Source: Amaurobius ferox
Taxonomy: Eukaryota > Arthropoda > Arachnida > Araneae > Amaurobiidae
NCBI GenBank assembly: GCA_951213105.1
Contig: OX578138.1
Location: 64,703,040-64,767,039 of the forward strand
Direction of reading: 5' to 3'
DNA length: 64,000 nt
Shown here: in pieces, positions 23,963-32,960 of the stretch
Position numbering within the stretch: position 1 is the first letter of the stretch
Layout of the letters: each line of letters starts with the position of its first letter
Notes under the pieces: generated by a model
What the model saw: only the letters and a program-made list of their open reading frames with translations
Databases searched by the model: none
What the model was told of the DNA's origin: nothing
Program-made: the position numbers and the translations under genes

Positions 23963-24540
23963 ATAAGAATTTTGCTTTTACGAATCCATCTCCAAAGAAA
24001 CACTAAATATATGAGATAGAAAACTTTACTACAAAAATTCCCGTCATTACTTATAAGGTGAAAGATCCTTTCCAAAGATCTTGAGGAAACATTTGAAAAT
24101 TTAAAAATTGGAGAGAATCTTCGGAGAAAATATATTAACATTTTATTTATTAACTAGCCATTTACACCCATGCTTCGGGTGTTCGAAATGGCTAAATTTA
24201 ATAAACGTTGTTGATAACTTTTCTGAATACCAAATATCCCTTTTTGATACAAGCATAAAAAAAGGATACACATTTTATAATTTTGTTAACATGTTAAAAA
24301 GAGACAATATATTGAATCTTATCTCCGCTCGCGACAAAATGATTATTTAGTTTTCCCAATTGGTAGCGAGAATATATCAAATTACATTTTTATTACTTCT
24401 AAGAGGCAAAGTGGTTCGAAAGTTTTGTGAAAATCTCTTTGTATCGTCACCCGTAATTCGAATTTTCCGTTGATCTGGAAATTAGCATTCTAGTCAGAGT
24501 CCAAATACTCGATAATTAAGCAAAAGGGTTTTGAGTTTAT
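23963..24540. other. Unassigned, with short palindrome
   Basis: Around 24153-24195 'aactagccatttacaccc ... gggtgttcgaaatggctaa' forms an imperfect inverted repeat, perhaps an element end. The rest is AT-rich without motifs. Confidence 0.35.
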
Positions 24541-24542
24541 TG

Positions 24543-25935
24543 ATTACTAGCAGCATACCCGTTCTTCGTACGAAGAATATAATATAAAGAAACTTATAAT
24601 TCGCAATCATGTGCAAATTCTGTTAAAATATTAAATTTATTGCTCCTAAAGAGAAGTTTAAGAATATATGTTCTCACTATGCGAAATTATCTTTACGGGC
24701 AGATCTGAAGAATAAAACATCCTGGCCCCTTTTGTAAGCAAATTTACAAAAAAGGAATTGAATCACTATATGCAGCCCCGTACTACTTATATTGTCGCAG
24801 ATTAGAAAATATGCCAGTGTGTCAGTAGAAGATTACCAGTATTACAATAAGTCTAAAAAATATTTGCCAAAATAAAAGAGATGACGTAATAAATTGAAAA
24901 TATTATTAATCCCCGTACTCTTTATACCAGAAGGTCGTAATTGTGATTCTAATATATGCCAATACATATCAAAACATATGCCAATATACCTGTACTACTT
25001 ATATTCTCGTAGATTAAAAGATATACACGTGTATTTGTAGAAGATTACTCGTACAACGTACAATATATGAGTTTAAACAATTTTTGTCATAATAAAACAA
25101 TTGCATAATAACATGAAAATATCAATAATCCCCGAAAATATCAATAATAATAACGTTTAAACCTGAAGACCGTAATTGATATTATCCAGTCAAAAATGCT
25201 ATAAAAAAATCACATCGTTCTTTTCTAAAATATATTTCTATATCATCCATTTATTTATTATTCAAATCGAAAAAATAATTATTAAAATTAACAGACAGAT
25301 TTAATTTAATTGCGCTTCTGAGTAACATGATATACGATAGAATCTTCCTCATAAACTGCGAAATTAAATAACCATTTTGATTTCTTTATACTTTTCATTG
25401 TTCAGTAAAAGCTTGTTTAAATTAAACCATGGAGATAGATTTCCCATTTAAATCATATTTCAAACAATTCATGTTTTCAGAAAGTGACTAATTAGAGCAA
25501 AAAATCTCTCATCAAACTCAAGAGATTAAATTTTAATTCACTTTCAAACGAATTTCAAGCTTTTCGTTTGGATAAATCACGGAGTTAGAGAGTAGAACTC
25601 CTAGGAAAAAGTTTCGTTTTTCCTTAATATCTCGACAACCCCTGGTCTTAGATACTCGAAACTTGGGCTAAATTTATGGAGGGCTATTTCAAGGCTATCC
25701 ACAAAATTTCGTCAAATTCGGTTCAACCGTTCTCCCGTGATGATGAGACAAACGAAAATTTCGTTTTTTACTAATTTCTCGAGAACCACTGATCGTAGAA
25801 ACTCCAAACATAGACTAAATTTTAAGTGGAACTATTTCGAGGCTACCCACAAAATTTCATCAAATTCGGTTCAGCCGTTCTCCCGTGATGACGGGACAAA
25901 CAGACAGACAGATTTTCAATTATATATATATAGAC
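24543..25935 (+). repeat. Interspersed repeat with duplicated 3' segment
   Basis: It begins ATTACTAGCAGCATACCCG with the inverted TTCTTCGTACGAAGAA at 24562-24577. It ends with a near-direct duplication: 'aatttcgtcaaattcggttcaaccgttctcccgtgatga' at about 25705-25743 recurs at 25854-25892. A short GACA tract and ATTATATATATATAGA follow. This 'CTAGC...(GACA)n...TATAG' layout recalls widespread arthropod non-autonomous repeats, but I cannot name the family. Boundaries are approximate. Confidence 0.45.
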
Positions 25936-27775
25936 TTCTTTGCATAGCGAAGCCCTATCTATTTGAAATTTTCGATTTTTTTCCATAGTCCTAAAGCTGA
26001 GACAGATTGAATGGCATCAAAACTGAGAGTCTAACTATAGTGGAAGTGCTCGATAGTTTTCATGGCACCTAATTATCCAAACAGTCACCCCAATCACCCA
26101 ATCAGCCTGTCAATTCAGTGCATATTTTATTATGATAAGATTTAAATAAAATTCAGATAAGATTTATTAATACAAGATAATCAAGTTAAGATTTATAAAT
26201 TTTTTGACAAACTTTTATATTTCTGGTAAAAAAAAAAAAAAAGATTTCGTGTTCCAATACATCTATGCACTTGACAATAAACAAACATTCTAGGATTCTC
26301 TAGAAAACAGTGAGCTTATGACAAGTAGATGAAGAGCAATGTACAATTTTGTTCATAAACAGGTTTAAAATATTAACAATCACTCACTCATATTCAAGTA
26401 GAAACAAGGAAATATCTCCTTTCTTTTAAATACTTACAACAAAATTCTAATAACGGATTTTTCTAACTTTTACAGACAAGATTCATTTTATTTCCCTCAT
26501 CAGGACAGTAGAACGAAACTATTTCTCTAAACTGATTTATCTTCAGAAATACAAGAAAAAATATTTATAATATGCAACTCAGGACAAAATAGCAGGAGCT
26601 AGAAACTATTTTCATGAGTTACAGTCGCATTTCCTGCCTAAATAATGGCGCACGCGTATGCTGCTCCCCATTTGCCCTGTTATCTCAGTTCTCATATTTC
26701 CACGTTTCGGGGCCCCCATGGGAGACGTACGCGTTCCAGCATAACTTACATGTGACTACTCCCAAGGTGGAGTTGCTTTCACATCCTACAAGCGGCTATT
26801 TTCTTCCCCTTCAGAGTTGGGTTCAAAGTGATAATGGGATTAATATGAGGACAAAACTATTAAAAAAGATGTGGCGCAATGGGGTAAAAACCACAAATTC
26901 CGAATTTGAAAATATACAGTAGAACCCGATTATAACGAGCCAGTATTTATACCGAGATTCTGGATTTAACGAGGAAATTAGGAGCTTTTAATAGGTACAA
27001 TGCTAATAAATGCCTGACTTAAATCAAGTAAAATTTTTAGTTCTCTATTTCTAAGTAATAAAACAGAATAAAATATAAATATAATAAAAATCAGAGTAAA
27101 TGGAATTATTATTATTTTTTTTCACGAATGGTTGTACAAGTAGGAAAAGTGGTATGCATGGGTTGTAGAAAAAGGTCACATTAGACGATCTAAGCGTCCG
27201 ATACCTTGCAGAAATGTCTTTCGCCTACAGCCCAAAAAGCATATAAGTAAAGCACGCAACTTTGCGCACAATCAATAATGAACTGGTTCACTAAGTAAAA
27301 TGCAGCATAAATGAGTATAAGTACGTTTCCGAAATCATTTGAATTTCCTACTGTGGTTCAGGTTTCAAGTCTGAACCTGAACGTCCATTTTCAGTTTGGC
27401 TGACATAGTCTTACGCTTATTTGGTCGTTCAAGCCCAGGCTTGTTGCACTGAAGAAGGAAATCCAAATGATTTCCACAACATACATATGCTCATTTATCG
27501 TTATTTACGCTGTATTTTACGTTATGAAGGAAATGAGAACAATTTTTTTAAAGAAAGGACAATATCCAGGAAAACGTGAGATAAGAGTTCCTAGAATGAG
27601 GCGCTTGAACCATCAGTATAAACCAAAATTTCTTCTTGGAGGGGAGGGAGAGAGGATTTTAAATGTGCCTCGTGGTTATTTGGAAGCAAATATATAGATT
27701 GATATTCGTTTACTGCGCTGTTTCACATTTTTATAGCCCTCAGGGGATATGAGGATACACCCCTCCCCCCCCCCA
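25936..27775. other. No convincing gene
   Basis: Open frames at 26614-26922 and 27467-27697 have no motif that I recognise. The latter starts with a hydrophobic stretch (about residues 4-20) followed by basic residues, but without homology or a splice context I do not call it a gene. A poly-A run lies at 26229-26242 and a C-rich run at 27763-27773. Confidence 0.4.
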
Positions 27776-27794
27776 GGGCAATATTGGTGTGGAA

Positions 27795-27857
27795 TGTGGA
27801 AGACCCAGGCCGTCCGACTCATCCGAGGATTTGAGTAGCTGGTTGGACGACCGGGAA
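27795..27857 (-). ncRNA. LINE 3'-terminal stem-loop
   Basis: On the minus strand CCCGGTCGTCC pairs with GGACGGCCTGGG: 8 consecutive pairs including one G-U, one mismatch, then two more pairs. It lies within about 15 bases of the 3' terminus. Its position and its recurrence in SINE tails suggest the recognition structure for the LINE reverse transcriptase (inference). Confidence 0.75.
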
Positions 27858-28282
27858 AGGAAGCTAGCAGGTGCCGACTTCCAAGGACAGCGACCGCTCT
27901 GGAGGTTTATTAAAAATCCAGTTTTTTAAAGTTTAAGAATAAATTCGTAAGACAGACAGTTTTACAGACAAGAAATACGGACATAACGAAGACAGGTACT
28001 GTAAACAGACACAAATATGGACACGAAACATTCAGGAAAACATCAAGGATAATAATAATGAGACATTGCACAACATGATATAGATGATGAAGTAAATACA
28101 AAATGACATGGGAGGTTGATAATAAAAGATGAAAGTGTTTTCAATTTAACAGTAGTGTTATCAGTTATCATATTTACAATTTAATATATACAAGTTTGTA
28201 CAAACAAAACCAGGAAAAGGGGAACAGCAGAGGAATCTTCATTGATCAGGAAAGTTAAAAGCAGTAAAGCCCGACGAACTTG

Positions 28283-29725
28283 TCAATTTACTTTATTGGA
28301 AATGTCTCTTGCAATGAGGACACAGTTCTTAAGATAAAAAATGGATTGACTGTTGCGGCTGACACTGGAAAACCAAGCCGCTTCATTTCCAGGAGCAGGT
28401 TTAGAAAGATGAAATTTCTTAGTTAAGGGGCAAGAGAAAACAAAGTGATCTACGTCGCCAAAAGAGTTGCATAAGCAGTTCGAGGATTTTTTATGTTTAA
28501 AATAGTATAAATAATCAAGAAAAGGACCATGACCATTTAAAAAATAGATTAAGTATTTATTATGAATTTGGGTATTTACGTTAACTTTGGGGAGATAATT
28601 TAGAATTCTGGCTGGGTCATGAGTCCTAGGGGAGATATATTCATTAAGATACTTTTGCCAGTTTTGAAGTAAGAGATTTTTGCAAAAATTAGTTAAACGA
28701 GAATAGGGGAGAGGAACTGAAAAAGGGAAACCGGAGGAGGATGCTTCTTTAGCGTGGAAGTCCGCGACTTCATTTCCCAGAATGTCAGCATGGGCCTTGA
28801 CCCAAATAAGATTAAAAAGGTGTTTAGAGCGAGAAGCAGAGTTTTTGATAGAGTTAATGTAGTTAGATTTGTTTTTAATTGATTTAAAGACCAGGATTGA
28901 TGAAAGGCTATCCGAAAAAATATTTATTTTGGAGAAGTTATCAGTTGCCCAGTCAATGGCAAAGTTAATGGCCGCGATTTCTGCCTGAAAAACTGTGTTC
29001 CCATTGTCAAGTTTGAATTTAAAAACTTCTTCTAATTTATCATGATTAAATAAACAAGCAGAAAAGCCAACATTATCATCAAGTTTGGAGCCGTCGGTAT
29101 AAAAATTTAGATGGGAGAAAGAGGAAGGATTAAGGGGTTTAAGGATGACAATGCGGTTTGAGGGGGAAGAATTAGAGAGAGGACGATTAAAGTCGAAAGA
29201 AGAGGGGAAGGGAAGGGAAGGATCAGAGAACGAATTGATACGAAGTTTCCAAAAAAGGAATTTTTTGTGAAGAATATCAATTAAAATGTGAACAGGGGGA
29301 ATACCGGTAATGGAGAAAAGAGAAATGCTCGAGGTTGTTCTAAATCCGGCAGAGATTTTAAGAAGAAATATCCGTTGTAAAGAAATAAGGTTATTGATTT
29401 GAGCCCTAGTGAGAGATCCCCCCCAGATGCCTGACCCGAAAGTAATAATTTTTTCAATAACAGACAGGTACCAGATTTTAAGAAAAGATTTGTTGACCCC
29501 CCAGTTGCCCCCCGAAAGTTTCCCAAAAGTAGAAGCAAGCCTAAAGCATTTCTCTTTTAGGTAAAATATATGGGCGCTCCATTTTAAATTATCATCGATG
29601 ATAAGACCAAGGAATTTAAGGCTTCTACTAAGTTTAATGGGAGAGTTTTGGATTTTGATAGAGGGATTAATTTTCCTTTTTGATCTAGTTTTATTAAAAA
29701 TGATGCAATATGGGTATATTAAAAA
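28283..29725 (-). CDS. LINE ORF2 C-terminal part: RT thumb, RNase H and CCHC-like knuckle
   Basis: The frame is open from the truncation point to a TGA at 28285-28283, about 480 codons, with no in-frame ATG, GTG or TTG, so start-based ORF finders miss it. It begins after the RT palm: KFLGLIIDDNLKWS at about 29614-29573, then a region like GSGIWGG..TRAQIN, and FRTTSSISLFSITGIPP, all typical of R1/I-type LINEs. RNase H follows with all four acidic positions: YTDGSK (29101-29084), AEIAAINFA, FSDSLSS and WVKAHADILGNEVADFHAK. The end carries CLCNSFGDVDHFVFSCP, a zinc-knuckle-like motif seen at the C-terminus of such elements. The endonuclease and RT catalytic core are absent, so this copy cannot act by itself. 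Not a pseudogene by mutation, only 5'-truncated. Confidence 0.88.
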   Translation of the reverse strand, partial: FLIYPYCIIFNKTRSKRKINPSIKIQNSPIKLSRSLKFLGLIIDDNLKWSAHIFYLKEKCFRLASTFGKLSGGNWGVNKSFLKIWYLSVIEKIITFGSGIWGGSLTRAQINNLISLQRIFLLKISAGFRTTSSISLFSITGIPPVHILIDILHKKFLFWKLRINSFSDPSLPFPSSFDFNRPLSNSSPSNRIVILKPLNPSSFSHLNFYTDGSKLDDNVGFSACLFNHDKLEEVFKFKLDNGNTVFQAEIAAINFAIDWATDNFSKINIFSDSLSSILVFKSIKNKSNYINSIKNSASRSKHLFNLIWVKAHADILGNEVADFHAKEASSSGFPFSVPLPYSRLTNFCKNLLLQNWQKYLNEYISPRTHDPARILNYLPKVNVNTQIHNKYLIYFLNGHGPFLDYLYYFKHKKSSNCLCNSFGDVDHFVFSCPLTKKFHLSKPAPGNEAAWFSSVSRNSQSIFYLKNCVLIARDISNKVN

Positions 29726-29742
29726 TGGGCAATATTGGTGTG

Positions 29743-30072
29743 CAAAACGGATTTTGCAAGCGTCAGAATTTAAAGAGCAAATTAGTGAATCTCAGGCTAC
29801 TCGTTAGAACCGGGGCCTACTGCATACAAAAGATAAACAAAACACTTATGAAGAAATAAGCACGGTCGCCTTTACTCTTGTCAGGGCTCTTAGGTAAAGT
29901 AAATTTTAGGACCCCCATAAAACATTTATAGTGATAAAAGAACAAAAGCAGTGATAAAAGGATTGAGCATGGGCATGGATGTGGGCCTCCAGCATTTGCA
30001 AATGGTCAAAAATGGCCCTAGAAATAAGGAGAGATATGTGAGATGAATTAGTTTTAGTTTCTGCAAAGATTC
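29743..30072. other. No recognised feature
   Basis: AT-rich sequence between the LINE and a SINE tail insertion. A small direct repeat, 'gtgataaaag', occurs at 29931 and 29952. Confidence 0.45.
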
Positions 30073-30081
30073 ACACCAGGG

Positions 30082-30151
30082 GTCTTCCCGGCCGTCCATA
30101 CAGTTACCTTACACCTTTCTGGTAGGTCGGACGGTCTGGGTCTCAACAACA
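30082..30151 (+). mobile_element. Solo SINE tail with 9-bp TSD
   Basis: ACACCAGGG at 30073-30081 recurs at 30152-30160. The insert is only the last 70 bp or so of the tRNA SINE: CCCGGCCGTCC, the loop 'cagttaccttacacctttct' shared with the SINEs at 2.6, 3.4 and 23.9 kb, GGACGGTCTGGG and (AAC)n. It is an extreme 5' truncation that keeps the whole hairpin. Confidence 0.85.
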
Positions 30152-30160
30152 ACAACACCA

Positions 30161-30540
30161 GGGCTGTGTGAGTGGTGCAACTTCATTGGACTAAACTCAC
30201 GGCCTTGTAAAAGCAGTCTATCTCAGGGGCCCGCTTTTGTCATCAATAAGCAACCACAACTAAAATTCTTCCATGGAGCATTATTACTGTTTTGCTGCAG
30301 TCAACCGATTGAAACATTGCCATTGGAGTTTTAGACCTAAATCCATGATTGTATTGTTTTTCTTTACAATTTACGATAGAAAATTAATTTTAGCAATTAT
30401 TATTAGGATATATAACATTAAATACTTCCTTAAATAAAGCAGGCATAAGTCAATTATATGACTACAATTATTTTGAGGGCATTTGGAGCCTCAGGTCGAA
30501 CAGTGCCTTCTTTCAACAACTGCTAAGAATGAACTGCAAA
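30161..30540. other. No recognised feature
   Basis: AT-rich sequence between the SINE tail and the Penelope-like relic. Confidence 0.45.
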
Positions 30541-30559
30541 ATAGCAAGCAAAGAAACAA

Positions 30560-31600
30560 CCGAATAGATCGATTTAGAAGATCCAAAGAAAGAATTCATT
30601 GCGGAGTAACTGGCATTGAAATCGAAATGTCAACTATACATATATCAACACAAGCCAATTACCCACCCTTTATCTATGATAGACGGATCAAACCTCTATT
30701 TTTAAATAAAGATCATAAGAAGTGGAATCAGAGCATAAGTGGATGCGGTGAGGTACACATATGTGTAAAATGCAGCCAATTTCTGTTGGAGAATATGGTT
30801 AGAAAAAAAGTGTGGAGATATAGAAACAGAGAAAGGTTTCGGAAAAACAAAAGTGCTATAAAAAGAATACATTCTAAAAACAAGAAAATCTAAGATAAGG
30901 AGAATTGATTGTTCATTTCAATTTCATGTATAAATTGAATATAAACGTCAATGCAATTAACAAAACTAAAAATAGAGGAGATATCGAAGGGATTTTCCAC
31001 AAAAACAAATGTTCGGCCGTCCAAATGGATGCTCTATGTCTTCGGATGAATCGGACGGTCTGGGTCTTCAACAAGAACAAATGTGTCATTCACATACCGA
31101 AACCAGCATTTAAATGTAATTTTTTGAAATACCTTTTCTTTGAAATAATACATGTACAGATCAAAAAGAAAGGGTGGCAAAGAATTCCCCCATCGTAAGT
31201 CCTTCAAATTGTTTAAAATACTTTCCATTGAAAGAAAACGTATTTTGACCAGTGCATAATTTAGCCATTGCCAAAAAATCATTAACTTCACCATCAGAGT
31301 AATGAAATTTCTTTCTTTCTTTTTTCTAAGCACAGAAGAGCATCCTGTATAGGAACATTGGTGAACAAGAATTTGACATCCAAAGTACAAGTTTATAGGC
31401 GAGAAATCTTTTAACTTACTAACGAATGCAAAATAATTTTTATAATGTGAAAATTATTAGCTGCTAAGGGAGAAAGCGTGCTAGCTAAAAACTGTGCAAG
31501 AGGATATGAAGCAGAAACAAAAATGAAGGGAACTGTCCGATGGAAAATTATATCACTGTATCAGGAATAAATTATACAGAATTAAAAGTTATATTCTCAC
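30560..31600 (-). pseudogene. Classical Penelope-like element RT fragment
   Basis: Minus-strand reading, in order: a SASYPLAQFLASTLSPLAANN motif with the following SKLKDFSPIN; LDVKFLFTNVPIQDALLCL (palm motif with the catalytic Asp, near 31380-31320); GNSLPPFLFDLYMYYFKEKVF (the 'G-x-S-L-P/S-P' motif); CWFRYVNDTFV (catalytic YVDD changed to YVND, near 31100-31085); a downstream SSIFSFVNCIDVYIQF region; and a degraded YRKPFSVS-like part. Several frame changes and stops make it inactive. It is interrupted at 31013-31071 by a hairpin insertion; removing insert and one TSD restores the local frame. The open frame on the opposite strand (30483-30893) is an antisense shadow. No downstream GIY-YIG domain was found. 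Confidence 0.8.
31013..31071 (+). mobile_element. Solo ~60-bp LINE 3'-end hairpin in the Penelope-like ORF
   Basis: The 13-bp CAAAAACAAATGT (31000-31012) and CAAGAACAAATGT (31072-31084) flank the insert with one mismatch. The insert is essentially one stem-loop: CGGCCGTCC ... GGACGGTCTGGG, then TCTTCAA. Its loop (with CTTCGGATGAATCGG) resembles the 3' end of the LINE at 27792 (CCTCGGATGAGTCGG), so it is a LINE 3' end rather than a SINE tail. Confidence 0.88.
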
Positions 31601-31619
31601 ACAACCAAAGCAGCAGTTT

Positions 31620-32437
31620 TATTTATATTATGACTATTAGGGTATGACGTAAATCGTGGTGATTATCTTTCATGCCAATGTCCACATTAAGCATATGTAA
31701 ATCTTTATTGTTTCGGATAAACTTTAATAATAATAATAATAATAAAAATTAACTTCATTGCATTAACATTCTTTCCATTTTTCCTGCAATCTTTAGATTG
31801 TAAAATGACATTTGGAATTCGAGAGTTTATTAAAAACTTAATTTTCAATTGAGTGTACTACAATCTGATGATTGAAAATTATCTTTAAAGAATAAATACT
31901 GCATTTGACGATTGGGTCGGTGAAACCTATCAAAAATTCAGAATGACCTGTTAAAGGAGGAGAATGAATCATCGTTGATTTAGTTCTAAGAACCTTGGCA
32001 ACATTCCTACGAATTTAGTTGTCATGTGGTTGTCATCAACAAAACTCCGAACGAAAAGACTTGGGTTTGCTATAATTTTATAGTATCTAATAAGGGTCTT
32101 TCGAACTAAAATTATGAGGTTAATAACTTTACAAGTTATCAATCTCAACAGCGAGTTACTAATTTAAATTCAATTTTTATACAGAAACAAGAATATTTCT
32201 TTGCCAAATGGTTATTAAACGTCATTAATCAAATGCAACCCTAGCCCCTAGCGAGCGGTCAAATATCTGAGAAAACCAGGGGCAACGTTTCCCGATCGTA
32301 GACCGTAGTCAGAGCAATTCTTTGTCAAAATCCCTTCTAGGCATCGTTACGAGACAGAAATGAACAATTTCTTGGAACATCTTGTTTTATGTCAAAGTGT
32401 ATTATAATCTGATTATTTTCAAATTTAGGTCTATCCA
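31620..32437. other. No recognised feature
   Basis: AT-rich; an (AAT)n tract lies at about 31725-31744. No element end or coding motif was seen. Confidence 0.45.
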
Positions 32438-32560
32438 GATTCCAGCCTCTTTCCCATATGTTTGTTTTTTTCCTTGTCTTTGATATGTAACAACTTTATT
32501 GCAGCTCATCAGGAAAAAACGTTGGAAACAGCAAAGGTGTGCAAGGGTTTCAAAACGCCT
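32438..32560. repeat. Family D repeat, uninterrupted copy
   Basis: 'ccagcctctttcccatatgt ... gatatgtaacaactttattgcagctcatcaggaaaaaacgttggaaac' matches 32904-32960 joined to 34781-34830. It therefore shows the unoccupied form of the site where the Jockey-type LINE is inserted. Class unknown. Confidence 0.65.
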
Positions 32561-32960
32561 GATTCTTGAATTTTTAGCGGTTAGCCCAAATTTGAGCCCA
32601 CTTCGCTAATTTGCATGATACTCATTTGGATAGTGACAATATTTTAAATGCCCCGGATGGTAGAAGAATTTTAGCACCGTAATTAAGCACAAATTAAAAA
32701 AAAAAAAAAAAAGCATATAGTTATTTTGAGAATAGGTCGAATCGCCTTCTTTAGTGCTAAACAGACCAATAAACACGAGATCAAAAAGATGACGTGGGCG
32801 CAAATGGAATAAACAGGGTATGGATTCAGTGGGTGGATCCAAGATGGTGGATTCAGTGACCCCCCCCCCCTTCTCCGAATTAGAAATTAGAACTTTGGGG
32901 CTACCCAGCCTCTTTCGCATATGTTTGATTCTTTCATTGCCTCTGATATGCTACAACTCT

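Larger units (their letters stand above)
27792..29726 (-). mobile_element. 5'-truncated RNase H-type LINE (R1/I-like), 16-bp TSD
   Basis: GGGCAATATTGGTGTG is present at 27776-27791 and 29727-29742 as a perfect target duplication. The insert reads on the minus strand: 3' part of ORF2 (29725-28283), then a 3' UTR of about 490 bp. The UTR ends in the stem-loop CCCGGTCGTCC ... GGACGGCCTGGG and a few further bases, without poly-A. The hairpin matches the tail of the SINEs in this window, making this LINE, or a close relative, the likely mobiliser. Open frame and perfect TSD suggest a recent insertion. Confidence 0.9.

Noticed and set aside
26614..26922. 102-residue open frame
   Set aside because: No recognisable domain and no second line of support; likely chance or a decayed repeat.
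27467..27697. Possible small membrane protein
   Set aside because: A hydrophobic start and basic tail are not enough; no homology, partner exon or promoter could be recognised.
29281..29538. 85-residue minus-strand frame rich in Leu
   Set aside because: It is an out-of-frame shadow of the real LINE frame (29725-28283), which lacks a start codon.
30483..30893. 136-residue plus-strand open frame with Cys-x2-Cys motif
   Set aside because: The opposite strand carries the downstream part of the Penelope-like RT, so this frame is an antisense shadow.
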